Source: Anabaena sp. FACHB-1237 (GTDB lineage Bacteria > Cyanobacteriota > Cyanobacteriia > Cyanobacteriales > Nostocaceae). From it: 64,000 bases of DNA. Where the stretch lies: positions 159,527-223,526 of the forward strand of contig NZ_JACJPV010000002.1 in assembly GCF_014696225.1 (NCBI RefSeq). The letters are read 5' to 3'. The notes under the pieces are model-generated. The model did not search any database. It was not told the DNA's origin and was given only the letters and a program-made list of their open reading frames with translations. Below, one piece after another: positions 47,680 to 58,173 of this stretch; position 1 is the first letter of the stretch, and each line of letters opens with the position of its first letter. The position numbers were made by a program, and so were the translations under genes.

Positions 47680-48461
47680 ACTTGTTGAACTTCTAACAAA
47701 ATTTGTTGTACTTGTTGTTGATATTGAAAAATTAAGGATTCAGATAAACAGCAATCTGATAATGTTGATTTTAAAGCTGTTTCATCCAAATTTTTACCTA
47801 CTATTTCTATGCCACTAAACCGATGAGGTCTACCTTGTAAATGTCGTGGTAAGTCTAATTCTAAAAACTCTATTTCCGGAACACCGCTAACAAAATCACA
47901 GTAAAGGGAACGCCCATCATTGACATCGAAAATTGCCTTAGCGCGGGCAACAATGCCATAGGCCCCATGAGTTATTTCATACCAAAATTCCTCCAAACTA
48001 TTTTCATCAATAACTTGACTTGTAGTTACTACCCGCCATAAATTTTCTACCATTATACTGGGTGCAGGTGCGCCATATATAATTTCGTTTGCCCAACTAT
48101 CATATTCCGAATTTTTTAAATCATTTTTTAAATCTGGCGGAATAATTGCTATAGTGTGGTAATTTAGATGATCTAATATTTTTGATATGCTATGTAATTC
48201 TAGATAAGAACCTAATTCAACATAAACGCTATCTGCTGTGGGTATTTGATAAATAAATTCAATTTCTTGACCATCTCCAAATATTTTTAAATCAGGAAAT
48301 TCAGTGGCTATTTTAGTTTGATCAATAGGACAATTTCCCGTTCCTGGACTAAAATAAATTACTTTTTCAAGAGATGGAATATCTCGAAGTTTTTGAGAAA
48401 TCCAAGTAGTTTTTCCAGAGCCAAATAATCCAGCAACAACCGTAATCTTTGGTAAAGCCAT
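47676..48461 (-). CDS. CobW/COG0523-like P-loop GTPase, divergent
   Basis: 261 residues from the ATG at 48461; an ATG at 48485 is possible. Walker A is VVAGLFGSGKTTWISQ (about 9-24). The CxCC metal motif of true COG0523 chaperones is absent and the middle is divergent, but the C-terminal part (HGAYGIVARAKAIFDVNDG, FSGIEIVGKNL) follows the COG0523 C-terminal domain. It may insert or guard a metal cofactor. It is the first gene of a three-gene operon with two metallophosphoesterase-fold genes. Confidence 0.75.
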   Translation of the reverse strand: MALPKITVVAGLFGSGKTTWISQKLRDIPSLEKVIYFSPGTGNCPIDQTKIATEFPDLKIFGDGQEIEFIYQIPTADSVYVELGSYLELHSISKILDHLNYHTIAIIPPDLKNDLKNSEYDSWANEIIYGAPAPSIMVENLWRVVTTSQVIDENSLEEFWYEITHGAYGIVARAKAIFDVNDGRSLYCDFVSGVPEIEFLELDLPRHLQGRPHRFSGIEIVGKNLDETALKSTLSDCCLSESLIFQYQQQVQQILLEVQQV

Positions 48462-48594
48462 ATTTAATGTTGATGATGTTTTCAATAATCCTTATTCCCA
48501 AGATAGTCATGTAGAAATAATAAAGAATTTATCAGAATTTATCTCTACATGGCATAAAGTAAATTTACATTAGATTTGCATTAGGAAAAACCTT

Positions 48595-49242
48595 TTATTT
48601 AAAATTACCGTTGTGTTGAATTAAATTCATAAATTCTTCACGAGTCCGTGCGTCTTCAGAAAACACACCACGCATGGCGCTAGTAACAGTCCAAGAACCT
48701 GGTTTTTGTACTCCTCTCATCACCATACACATATGAGTTGCTTCAATTACCACTGCAACTCCTTGAGGTTTGAGTAAACCTTGCAGTGCATTAGCAATTT
48801 GTAAAGTCAGCCGTTCTTGCACTTGTAAACGTCGAGCATACATTTCACAAATGCGGGCAATTTTTGATAGTCCTATCACTTTACCATTAGGAATATAAGC
48901 GACATGAGCGCGACCAATGATTGGCAATATGTGGTGTTCACAGGAACTAAAAATATCAATATCCCGAACTAACACCATTTCATTTGCATCTTCTGTAAAT
49001 ACCGCCCCATTTAGCAATTCATCTACAGATTGATCATATCCACTGGTCAGAAACTTTAAGGCTTTGACGACTCTTTTGGGAGTATCTTTTAATCCCTCAC
49101 GATCTGGATTTTCTCCTAATCCAATTAGCAAAGTGCGTACAGCTTGCATCATGTCTGCTTCTGTTACAGTTGGTTGCTGGTGGTTAGAAAAAGATAAAGT
49201 TATATCAGCAGTGGTTAGTTGTGGATGAATGGATAAAGTCAT
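48595..49242 (-). CDS. folE: GTP cyclohydrolase I (FolE, zinc-dependent type)
   Basis: 215 residues. Converts GTP to dihydroneopterin triphosphate for folate, queuosine or pterins. The zinc ligands are visible in [10 protein letters not shown] and THMCMVMRG, and [20 protein letters not shown] is conserved. It lies within a group of likely metal-regulated genes, with a partial Fur/Zur-like box upstream, so it may be a second, metal-stress copy; another folE elsewhere cannot be excluded or shown here. Confidence 0.95.
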   Translation of the reverse strand: MTLSIHPQLTTADITLSFSNHQQPTVTEADMMQAVRTLLIGLGENPDREGLKDTPKRVVKALKFLTSGYDQSVDELLNGAVFTEDANEMVLVRDIDIFSSCEHHILPIIGRAHVAYIPNGKVIGLSKIARICEMYARRLQVQERLTLQIANALQGLLKPQGVAVVIEATHMCMVMRGVQKPGSWTVTSAMRGVFSEDARTREEFMNLIQHNGNFK

Positions 49243-49318
49243 GATTTGAGTTTAATGGGATGATGAGTTATAACGGCAGTTAATAGTTGAATATTTACCC
49301 ACAGCTATTGAGTAAATT

Positions 49319-49333
49319 TGATAATGATTTAAC
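49319..49333 (-). promoter_or_regulatory. Partial Fur/Zur-like box upstream of folE
   Basis: TGATAATGATTTAAC matches the left half of the 7-1-7 pattern TGATAAT-N-ATTATCA well and the right half poorly. It lies 77 bases before the folE ATG, between folE and the upstream COG0523 gene. Confidence 0.35.
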
Positions 49334-49342
49334 ATTTTTGAA

Positions 49343-50344
49343 TTATAACAAACATTTGTTAATTTTTGTGTAAATGTCATTAGTATCCAAATTTCTGCCA
49401 ATAAAAACCAACTGATTTTTAGGTGAAGCATACCATTGATCAGTGTTCAAACTGTAACGATGTCCACACAGTTGAAAGATATGGCGTAAGTTGATATCGC
49501 TAAACCATAAAATGCCCTTAGCTCGAAATATATTTTCAGGCATTTGTTCGGTCAAGAAGTTCTGAAATTTATGTATATCAAATGGTTTATCACTTTGGAA
49601 AGAAATGGAAACAAAGCCATCATTTTCTAAATGTGTAGAGTGATGATGATGTTCATGTTTATGAGTATCTTCATCGTCAATGGCAATATAATGATCTTTT
49701 GGTGTTAAACTCACATCTAAAATTAGAGGTAAAGGAACTTGACCATATTGAGTATGTAAAATTCTTGCTCCATGTTTGATATCATGAATGAAATTTTCTA
49801 CTTCTTGTAGTTTGTCTAGGGTAACAAGGTCTGTTTTATTGAGGAGAATAATGTCTCCATAGGTAATCTGTTTTAAAGCTGCTTCACTTTCAAAATGTTT
49901 TTCGTTAAATGCTTCAGCATCTACTACAGTTAGAATTGAATCTATGTTAGTTAAGTCTCTTAGTTCTCTGCCAACAAACGTTAAGATAATCGGTAAAGGA
50001 TCGGCTACACCAGTAGTTTCAATTACTAGATAATCAATGCGTTCTTCTCTTTCTAAAACTCGATAAACAGCATCAACTAAACCATCATTAATTGTACAAC
50101 ATATACAGCCATTACTAAGTTCTACCATATCTTGGTCTACAGAAATTAGTAATTGACTATCAATGTTAATATCACCAAACTCATTCACAAGGACAGCGAC
50201 TTTTACATCTTGTTTGTTCTGAAGAATTTGATTCAAAAGTGTTGTTTTTCCACTTCCTAAAAATCCGGTAATAATAGTCACTGGCATTCCTTGTTTGGGA
50301 ATTTCAGGAATTATGTTTGTTGTGTCCACAGTTATGGTATTCAT
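49343..50344 (-). CDS. COG0523 (CobW/ZNG1) GTPase metallochaperone
   Basis: 333 residues. Walker A GFLGSGKTT (27-35), the metal motif NGCICCTIND (Cys80, Cys82, Cys83), EFGDI, ETTGVADP and NKTD are all present. A His-rich loop (HKHEHHHHSTH, about 226-236) follows, then the CobW C-terminal domain. Members of this clade move zinc to client proteins under zinc starvation. A near-perfect Zur-like palindrome lies 86 bases upstream, which supports a zinc role over a cobalamin one. Confidence 0.93.
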   Translation of the reverse strand: MNTITVDTTNIIPEIPKQGMPVTIITGFLGSGKTTLLNQILQNKQDVKVAVLVNEFGDINIDSQLLISVDQDMVELSNGCICCTINDGLVDAVYRVLEREERIDYLVIETTGVADPLPIILTFVGRELRDLTNIDSILTVVDAEAFNEKHFESEAALKQITYGDIILLNKTDLVTLDKLQEVENFIHDIKHGARILHTQYGQVPLPLILDVSLTPKDHYIAIDDEDTHKHEHHHHSTHLENDGFVSISFQSDKPFDIHKFQNFLTEQMPENIFRAKGILWFSDINLRHIFQLCGHRYSLNTDQWYASPKNQLVFIGRNLDTNDIYTKINKCLL

Positions 50345-50429
50345 CTCAAAATCTAGTGGTTTTATGTGAGCAATGAAAGCAGGACTAATGTACTTGTGTT
50401 ATGTTACACAGATCAAGGCATTCAAAAAA

Positions 50430-50446
50430 ATGAGAATCGTTCTCAT
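50430..50446 (-). promoter_or_regulatory. Zur-type operator upstream of the COG0523 gene
   Basis: ATGAGAATCGTTCTCAT is a 17-base palindrome with a single imperfect pair. It fits the 7-1-7 architecture of Zur boxes (TGAGAAT-C-GTTCTCA). It lies between hemB and the COG0523 gene, 86 bases before the latter's start. Zn-loaded Zur would repress it. Confidence 0.7.
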
Positions 50447-50518
50447 TATAACTCCAAAAAATCCTCAATAGTACAATTAGGATTAAAAAAACTCATTTTT
50501 TTGTGATAATTTAGTCAA

Positions 50519-51583
<1,065 letters not shown>

Positions 51584-51651
51584 TTACTGTTTTGTACTGT
51601 TTTTTTGATGATGTCATCACCAATTTTTGATAAAATTGCCTTAATTTATGT

Positions 51652-51785
51652 AGGACTTACATAGGTGTCACACCAAAAATCTGATGTAGGGTGCGTCAGA
51701 TATCAAGAATATGTTTATTTACATGATTTATGCTGTCTGACGTGGTTGGTGAGCTTGTCGAACCACACCCTACTAATGTGGCAGC
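51652..51785. mobile_element. MITE of the AGGACTTACGCA family, one end degenerate
   Basis: The left end is AGGACTTACATAGGTGTCAC and the core GGTGCGTCAGATATCAAGAA, with GTGGTTGGTGAGCTTGTCGA. The right end dissolves after CACACCCTACTAATGTGGCA. It fills most of the 322-base space between hemB and proB. Confidence 0.75.
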
Positions 51786-51851
51786 GGTAGCAGACTTGAT
51801 GGTTGACAAAAGTGCGATAAATCTGGGATTTTGAGAGGGATGGTATAAGCA

Positions 51852-52961
51852 ATGGGTCAAAAAATTGTCATTAAAATTGGTACTTCAAGTCTCACGCAAC
51901 CAGAAACATCCCAACTAGCCCTTTCTACTATAGCCACATTAACAGAAACTATCTGTGATTTACGTAGGGCAGGACATCAAGTAATTTTAGTTTCTTCTGG
52001 TGCGGTGGGAGTCGGTTGTGCGCGTTTAGGTTTAACTGAACGTCCTAAATCGATCGCTCTTAAACAAGCAGTAGCGGCAGTGGGACAGGGGCGGTTAATG
52101 CGGATCTATGATGATTTATTTACTACCTTAGAACAGGCGATCGCCCAAGTATTATTAACTAGGGCTGATTTAGTACAACGAAATCGCTATTTGAATGTAT
52201 ACAATACTTTTAAGGAATTATTGACTTTAGGAGTAATTCCCATAGTCAATGAAAATGATACAGTAGCCATAGAAGAATTAAAATTCGGTGATAATGATAC
52301 ATTATCAGCCTTAGTAGCCAGTTTAGTAGAAGCAGATTGGTTATTTTTATTAACAGATGTAGATAGTTTATACTCAGCCGATCCTCGAACCGTAGCTGAT
52401 GCTAAACCAATTAGTATAGTTAATAGCATTGACGAATTAACAAAATTACAGATTAAAACTGGTGGACAAGGATCACAGTGGGGAACAGGAGGAATGATCA
52501 CGAAAATTTCCGCTGCTAGAATAGCCATAGCCGCAGGAGTACGCACAGTCATCACTCACGGGCGTTTTCCTAGAAACATCCCTAAAATCATTGCTGGAGA
52601 ACCCATAGGAACACATTTTACACCTCAACCAGAACCAACTTCAGCCCGGAAAAGATGGATCGCCTATGGTTTAATTCCAGAAGGTCAATTATATTTAGAT
52701 CCAGGTGCAATTGAAGCAATTACCCAAGGGGGAAAATCGCTATTAGCAGCAGGAATAAAAAGTATTTCAGGAGAATTTGATACTCAAGAAGCGGTACAGA
52801 TTTGTGATAGTAGTGGAGAGGAAATTGCTAGGGGTTTGGTAAATTATAATAGTCAAGAATTACACAAAATTTGTGGTTGTCATTCCCGTGAAATTCGTGA
52901 TATTTTAGGTTATGCAGGTGCAGATACCGTAGTTCATCGAGATAACCTAGTATTAACCTAG
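51852..52961 (+). CDS. proB: Glutamate 5-kinase
   Basis: 369 residues; the first step of proline synthesis, phosphorylating glutamate. The amino-acid kinase domain (1-260) has [37 protein letters not shown] and [16 protein letters not shown], all specific to ProB. A C-terminal PUA domain (about 280-365; [20 protein letters not shown]) is present, so it is the long form. It stands alone. Confidence 0.97.
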   Translation: MGQKIVIKIGTSSLTQPETSQLALSTIATLTETICDLRRAGHQVILVSSGAVGVGCARLGLTERPKSIALKQAVAAVGQGRLMRIYDDLFTTLEQAIAQVLLTRADLVQRNRYLNVYNTFKELLTLGVIPIVNENDTVAIEELKFGDNDTLSALVASLVEADWLFLLTDVDSLYSADPRTVADAKPISIVNSIDELTKLQIKTGGQGSQWGTGGMITKISAARIAIAAGVRTVITHGRFPRNIPKIIAGEPIGTHFTPQPEPTSARKRWIAYGLIPEGQLYLDPGAIEAITQGGKSLLAAGIKSISGEFDTQEAVQICDSSGEEIARGLVNYNSQELHKICGCHSREIRDILGYAGADTVVHRDNLVLT

Positions 52962-53013
52962 TAGGAGTCACCGAGTCAGGAGAAAAAAGAAATTACAGCA
53001 GTTTTCGATCTTA

Positions 53014-53099
53014 CGAGGTACAGATATTAATGATAAAATCCTTGTAGTGCAGGCATCTTACTGTGCTAATAGTATATCTCAGATAGATGAAACGTGCTG
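53014..53099. repeat. GAGGTAC foldback element, copy 3
   Basis: ACGAGGTACAGATATTAATG at one end and GTATATCTCAGATAGATGAA at the other, with a CAGGCATCTTACTGTG centre. Its right terminal repeat is degenerate. Same orientation as copy 2 at 34434. Confidence 0.65.
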
Positions 53100-53254
53100 T
53101 ATACATAATTATACAATCATATACTCTCTGTCACTCTGCGACTCTGCGTGAAAAAAATCATATTAAGGCAGATAACACTTGCTGGCAAGATGCCTGCACC
53201 ACTTTACAAAAATTAAGATAGCTGAGAATATTATTTGTAGATAATTATGCTAGA

Positions 53255-53386
53255 ATAATTCATCTCTTATATTTGGGAAACTTCGGTGAAATTCCGAGAC
53301 TGTGCCGCAACTGTAATGGCATTTTTGGATGATTCAAGATCACAAAGATCAGATAAACATTGCCTAAGTCAGAACGCCAAAAAGAG
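53255..53386 (+). ncRNA. Cobalamin riboswitch of the cobG-cobH-cobI genes
   Basis: TTGGGAAACTTCGGTGAAAT, then CCGAGACTGTGCCGCAACTG, TAATGGC, and finally GCCTAAGTCAGAACGCC are the conserved cobalamin-riboswitch blocks in proper order. The region ends about 50 bases before the cobG start. B12 should repress cobG. The ends are approximate. Confidence 0.93.
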
Positions 53387-53436
53387 AACTTAATCATATT
53401 CTGTCTCTGCGTCGCACAGAGGAGGAGAAAGTTCCA

Positions 53437-54870
53437 TTGTTAGTTACACCTTGTCCTGGTTTATATTATTCTACAATTGCCCAAGATGGTATTATTTATC
53501 GGTTACGTATACCGGGAGGAATAATTAACCATCAACAATTATTAACTATTGCTGATATAGCTGATAATTATGGTCAAAAATATATAAATATTACCAATCG
53601 TGCTAATATTCAAATTCGAGAAGTTCACCAAGAAATAGATTTGCCTACTTTGGCAAAGTTGCAACAATTAGGATTAGGATCTATTAATTATCAAATAGAT
53701 CATATTCGCAATATTATGACTAGTCCTATTGCCGGAATTGACAGTGAAGAAATTATTAATACTCTTCCTTTTGTTGAAGGATGGGATAATTATATTACTG
53801 AAAATTCTCATTTAGGTGAATTATCAGCTAAGTTTAGTATTTGCTTTGATGGTAAAGGTGCAATTTCCCTAATTAATCAACTTAATGATATTACTTTATT
53901 GGCAGAAATCATTAATGATCAAATTTACTTTCGACTGTATTTAAGTTATGGAGAAAAAAGACAACCTCCACAGGATACGGGAATTTTATTTCCTGTGGAA
54001 AAATATCTGCAAGTTTTAGGAGTTTTAGCTAATACCTATTTAGAAAATATTGATATTACTCAACAACGTAAAACCAGGTTAAGAGAGGTTATCAATAATA
54101 TTGGTTTAGGAGAATATCTCAAATCTTTGAATTTTTTACAACCGTATCCACTGCAAATTGCAAGTTCTGAAAATCTCACTTTCAGACAACAAAAACATTT
54201 AGGCATTCATCCTCAAAAACAACCAGGGTTATATTATCTTGGTGTTGTTTTACCATTAGGAAAGTTAGAAACTTGGCAACTTCGTGGTTTAATTAATGTT
54301 AGTCAAGAGTATGATCATCATCTGACAAATAATTTTAGATTAACACCTTGGCAAAATTTATTAATCACAGATATTCCTGGGGATAAAATTAGGGAATTTA
54401 ATACAGAAATTACTAATTTAGGTTTAACTACTAACCCCAAAAATATTAAAAGTCATTTAGTTGCTTGTGCGGGAAGAAAAGGATGTAATTCAGCACATAC
54501 AGAGGCGAACATAGATGCTTTGATGTTAGCTGAATATCTGGAGAATAAGACTAACTTAACCATAGATTTTCCGATTAATATTCATTTTAGCGGTTGCAGC
54601 AAATCTTGCGCTCAACACACAGAAGGTGATATTACTCTGATTGGTGTAACACTAGCAGAGTCAGAAGAAACTACTGTAAATGAACCCAGTTATCAAATTT
54701 ATATTTGTGGGAGATTGTTGTATGAATGTGTTTCTTGTTATAAGATTCCTTACTTAATGACCAAAATGTTAGAGGTTTATCAAAATCAACGTTTTAGTTA
54801 TGATGAATCATTTAGAGAATTTACTCTCCGTTATACTACTGACCAATTAAACCAATTACTAGTAAATTAA
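53437..54870 (+). CDS. cobG: Precorrin-3B synthase (CobG), siroheme/4Fe-4S enzyme
   Basis: 477 residues from a TTG start with a strong ribosome site (GGAGGAG) nine bases upstream. CobG uses oxygen to make precorrin-3B in the aerobic cobalamin pathway. It is a nitrite/sulfite reductase-family protein: the two ferredoxin-like halves are followed by cluster cysteines in VACAGRKGCNSAHTEA (about 342-357) and HFSGCSKSCAQHTEGD (about 383-398). GlyPhe-type nitrite reductase can look alike; the riboswitch and following cobH and cobI settle the identity. Confidence 0.92.
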   Translation: MLVTPCPGLYYSTIAQDGIIYRLRIPGGIINHQQLLTIADIADNYGQKYINITNRANIQIREVHQEIDLPTLAKLQQLGLGSINYQIDHIRNIMTSPIAGIDSEEIINTLPFVEGWDNYITENSHLGELSAKFSICFDGKGAISLINQLNDITLLAEIINDQIYFRLYLSYGEKRQPPQDTGILFPVEKYLQVLGVLANTYLENIDITQQRKTRLREVINNIGLGEYLKSLNFLQPYPLQIASSENLTFRQQKHLGIHPQKQPGLYYLGVVLPLGKLETWQLRGLINVSQEYDHHLTNNFRLTPWQNLLITDIPGDKIREFNTEITNLGLTTNPKNIKSHLVACAGRKGCNSAHTEANIDALMLAEYLENKTNLTIDFPINIHFSGCSKSCAQHTEGDITLIGVTLAESEETTVNEPSYQIYICGRLLYECVSCYKIPYLMTKMLEVYQNQRFSYDESFREFTLRYTTDQLNQLLVN

Positions 54871-54885
54871 TCATTTGAGAACCTT

Positions 54886-55512
54886 ATGTTTGAATACATT
54901 CGTGATGCTGACGAAATATATCGTCATTCTTTTGAGATCATCAGATCAGAAACTAATTTAGACCACATTCCTCCAGACATTGCTAAAGTGGTTGTACGTA
55001 TGATTCACGCTTGCGGTATGACGGATATTGTTAAGGATGTACAATTTTCCAACGATGCGGCAGAATCAGGTAAGAAGGCTTTAATTGCTGGTGCACCTAT
55101 TTTATGTGATTGTCGCATGGTCATGGAAGGAATTACCAGAAAAAGACTACCCAGCAGAAATAAGGTTATTTGCACCTTGGGAGATTTTGAAATTCCCCAA
55201 CTGGCCAAAAGACTGAGAACTACAAGATCCGCCGCAGCGTTAGAATTATGGCGGTTTCATTTAGAAGGGGCAATAGTGGTCATTGGTAACGCACCTACAG
55301 CATTATTTCACCTTTTGGAGATGTTGGAGGAAGAGATTCCTCGCCCTGCTTTAATTTTAGGTTTTCCTGTGGGTTTTGTGGGGGCTGCGGAGTCTAAATT
55401 GGCTTTAGCGGAAGATAGTCGAGGTGTGCCATATATTACATTGCATGGTAGAAGGGGTGGAAGTGCGATCGCTGCTGCTGCTATTAACGCCCTAGCAAGT
55501 GAGGAAGAATAA
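54886..55512 (+). CDS. cobH: Precorrin-8X methylmutase
   Basis: 208 residues (CobH/CbiC). It moves the C-11 methyl group to C-12, giving hydrogenobyrinate. The catalytic His is in VVRMIHACGMTD (His41). KALIAGAPILCDCRMVMEGI and ALILGFPVGFVGAAESK are conserved. It begins 15 bases after cobG and overlaps cobI by one base (TAATG). Confidence 0.96.
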   Translation: MFEYIRDADEIYRHSFEIIRSETNLDHIPPDIAKVVVRMIHACGMTDIVKDVQFSNDAAESGKKALIAGAPILCDCRMVMEGITRKRLPSRNKVICTLGDFEIPQLAKRLRTTRSAAALELWRFHLEGAIVVIGNAPTALFHLLEMLEEEIPRPALILGFPVGFVGAAESKLALAEDSRGVPYITLHGRRGGSAIAAAAINALASEEE

Positions 55513-56219
55513 TGAATCACTCTGGAGGTCGTTTATACGGTATTGGTGTGGGTCCTGGAGATCCTGAACTTCTGACGTTAAAAGCCTTGCGATTAATACG
55601 TTCTGCCCCTGTGCTGGCCTATCAATCAGCTACGGATAAGGAAAGTATTGCCCGTAAGATAGTATCTCAGTATCTTCCCGGTGATCAAATAGAGGTGTTA
55701 TATCACCTTCCTCGCGCCTTAGAACCGGAAAAGGCGACATCTGTCTATAATAAGGAAACAGAAGCCATAGAGGTCCATTTAGCCGCTGGTCGTGATGTGG
55801 TGGTGTTGTGTGAGGGTGATCCGTTTTTCTACGGTTCTTTTATGTATTTATTTACACGCTTATCTCACCAATATGATACGGAAGTTGTGCCTGGGGTATC
55901 TTCTTTAATGGCTTGTCCAGTAGCGTTAGGTATACCATTTACATACTATAATGATATTTTAACGGTTTTACCTGCGACGTTGCCTAAAGAGGTGTTAGCA
56001 AGTAAGTTGTTATCTACTGATGCAGCGGCAATTATGAAGATTGGCCGTCATTTTAGCAAGGTACGGGATCTTTTGCATGAGTTAGGGTTAATTGATAGGG
56101 CTAAATATATTGAACGTGCTACTACTACACAACAGCGTATTTTAGCATTAGATGAGGTTGATCCTGATGCTGTACCTTATTTTTCGATGATTATTATTCC
56201 GACTCAGCAGAGGTTATAA
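55512..56219 (+). CDS. cobI: Precorrin-2 C20-methyltransferase
   Basis: 235 residues (CobI/CbiL). An SAM-dependent tetrapyrrole methylase. The signature YGIGVGPGDPELLTLKALRLI at the N-terminus and CEGDPFFYGSFMYL (about 97-110) are typical. It is the third gene of the riboswitch-led cluster, translationally coupled to cobH. Confidence 0.96.
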   Translation: MNHSGGRLYGIGVGPGDPELLTLKALRLIRSAPVLAYQSATDKESIARKIVSQYLPGDQIEVLYHLPRALEPEKATSVYNKETEAIEVHLAAGRDVVVLCEGDPFFYGSFMYLFTRLSHQYDTEVVPGVSSLMACPVALGIPFTYYNDILTVLPATLPKEVLASKLLSTDAAAIMKIGRHFSKVRDLLHELGLIDRAKYIERATTTQQRILALDEVDPDAVPYFSMIIIPTQQRL

Positions 56220-56341
56220 TGATTGTAAATATTAACACAATCAGCAATGTCTGAATCAGGATATCCAGGATTTAAGGATTTTCAGGATATTATTGATAAA
56301 TTGATGGTTTGATTTTGTATTTTAGATGGAACTTGATGTTT

Positions 56342-56692
56342 TTATATCACATCGTTTTCAAGTTTAGCAATTTCTTCCTGAGAAAGTAATTTTTTTGCAA
56401 CTCTTACAGGTAGATGTTCAGCATTATTGCGATTATTAATAGGAGTTACTAAACGCAGACTATATACTTCTTCCCCTGCTGTTTCTGAACTTTCTTGATC
56501 TATGATTAAATAAACTTGATCTGGATAACTCTGTAATAATCTTACCTGTAAACATCCTTTTAAATCTCTTGCACTTTGGGATAAAGGACTATCATCTCCA
56601 AATAATTCTACAGCAGCTTTCCAAGCATGATTTAAAGCAACAATTTCATTAACTAATCTTTCTATTGATGGGTTTTTAAAAATATCTTTCAT
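56342..56692 (-). CDS. Small unknown protein, fourth gene of the Zorya-like operon
   Basis: 116 residues, 14 bases after the zorC-like gene on the same strand. No family recognised. It is helical at both ends (NEIVALNHAWKAAVELFGDD and KKLLSQEEIAKLENDV) around a small beta part (YPDQVYLIIDQESSE, YSLRLVTPINNR). No nuclease, helicase or membrane motif is visible. Its place takes that of the zorD helicase in type I Zorya. It may be an operon component or an unrelated passenger. Confidence 0.65.
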   Translation of the reverse strand: MKDIFKNPSIERLVNEIVALNHAWKAAVELFGDDSPLSQSARDLKGCLQVRLLQSYPDQVYLIIDQESSETAGEEVYSLRLVTPINNRNNAEHLPVRVAKKLLSQEEIAKLENDVI

Positions 56693-56706
56693 GGTGATTT
56701 ATAGGG

Positions 56707-58143
56707 TTATAATACTGATTGTTTGGCTTCTAATTCTAATTGATTAATTATCTGTTTCCATTTTCTTACTTGATTTTCACGTTCATTTAATTTTTGATAG
56801 TCAGGTTGTGGTAAACCCAAGTTAACATTATATTTACCATATTTTATCGGTAATCCAATAAAAGATAGAGTTCCTGTATTTGGTAAAATTGTATATTTAG
56901 TTCTTAATAATTTTTCACAAGACCATTGCCAACCAAGAACATGATCATGTGCTTCACCTCCTAATTTTCTAATCTTTTTGACTGATAATGGTTGAGAACC
57001 AAATAAAATACTTTCTATATCATTATTTTGAGGAAAAATTCTAGTTTCGCTTCCTCTACCTCTAAAAAACTCTACAATTAAACCTTGATTTCCTAAATCA
57101 AAAATACATATTTCTGTATTATCACTACCATCTGGTAGTAGTTTTTGAACATCTTGATCTACTCTCAAATCATGATTAATAATTTGATAAGATTGCATAG
57201 GTAGTAAAATCTTTATTCTCATAAAACTATTACTATAATTAGCCCAAAAACCTTGACGTTTGGTTAATTGATTTTCCTCTTTCTGTGTGATACCAATTCG
57301 CTTAATAATTAAATCTACTAAATTAGAAAAGTCTTGATAATTAACTGCACCGATCCAAATTCTTAACTTTTGTCTAGCTTGACTGGATAATTTTGATTGT
57401 TTACTAGAATTATTATAGTTATTTTTGAACCAATTAACCAACTCAGGAAAATTACCAACTATTGATGTAGAAAGATGATTTAAGAGATACTCTACTGAAG
57501 TAACTTCAGTTGTTTCTTCCATTTCATCAAAACAACGTAATAACCAATTGACTTTATCCAAAGTAATTGGATGTAGAACTTTAGCAAAATAAGGTGATAT
57601 TTCCAAAACATAATCTTTAAAAATAGGAATATTTGGTAATACATTATTTATTTTCTTTAATAATTCATTGCGAGTTAAATTTTGTTCACAGGTAATTTTT
57701 ACCAATTCTGTTTTTGTTTGATCTGTTCCTAAAGTAACCAAAATTTTAATAACTAGATTATTCTGTACAGAAATTGAGTTACTCCAGGTGTAAAAACTAT
57801 TAACTAAATCGGATATTATCACATTTTTTTGACCATTTAAAAACCAAGCTAAACGACGAACTAAGGTAAAATATAACCATTCGTTATTTAACGATATATG
57901 CCACATTTTTAAAGCTAATTGTTTTCTATCTAATTCTGGCAATTTCTCCCAAACTTGATCATTATCAATACACCATATCCATTCTATTAAACTAATTTCT
58001 TCAATTCTATTTTGATCAATTTTTTCTTTGAATGCTAATATAGATAGAGTAATATTACTTGGTTTCTGTTTTGCTGCAAGGTCAATTAATCTATGGGGTT
58101 GATGGTCTGGTGGAATAATTTCCTGGAGATTTTGATTAATCAT
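56707..58143 (-). CDS. zorC: EH-signature (ZorC-like) protein
   Basis: 478 residues. An alpha-helical repeat-like body (1-290, with WYFTLVRRLAWFLNGQ-type helices) is followed by a C-terminal region with RQGFWANYSNSFMRIKILLP, CIFDLGNQGLIVEFFRGRGS and HDHVLGWQWSCEKLLR. These fit the EH_Signature domain (conserved Glu and His) of ZorC in type I Zorya. It lies 30 bases after zorB. In type I Zorya, ZorC binds DNA and, with ZorD, acts as the effector arm. The assignment rests on motif recognition plus context. Confidence 0.75.
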   Translation of the reverse strand: MINQNLQEIIPPDHQPHRLIDLAAKQKPSNITLSILAFKEKIDQNRIEEISLIEWIWCIDNDQVWEKLPELDRKQLALKMWHISLNNEWLYFTLVRRLAWFLNGQKNVIISDLVNSFYTWSNSISVQNNLVIKILVTLGTDQTKTELVKITCEQNLTRNELLKKINNVLPNIPIFKDYVLEISPYFAKVLHPITLDKVNWLLRCFDEMEETTEVTSVEYLLNHLSTSIVGNFPELVNWFKNNYNNSSKQSKLSSQARQKLRIWIGAVNYQDFSNLVDLIIKRIGITQKEENQLTKRQGFWANYSNSFMRIKILLPMQSYQIINHDLRVDQDVQKLLPDGSDNTEICIFDLGNQGLIVEFFRGRGSETRIFPQNNDIESILFGSQPLSVKKIRKLGGEAHDHVLGWQWSCEKLLRTKYTILPNTGTLSFIGLPIKYGKYNVNLGLPQPDYQKLNERENQVRKWKQIINQLELEAKQSVL

Positions 58144-58173
58144 AATTTTCTTTTTTTTAGTCTATTTTTTAGC

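Larger units (their letters stand above)
52962..53436. other. Intergenic stretch with foldback repeat and riboswitch
   Basis: 475 bases between proB and cobG. Left part: the GAGGTAC foldback element (53014-53099). Middle: the GCTGGCAAGATGCCTGC repeat at about 53182-53198 and a fragment CTCTGTCACTCTGCGACTCTGCG near 53124-53150 (three short CTCTG(T/C) steps). Right part: the cobalamin riboswitch. Confidence 0.6.
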
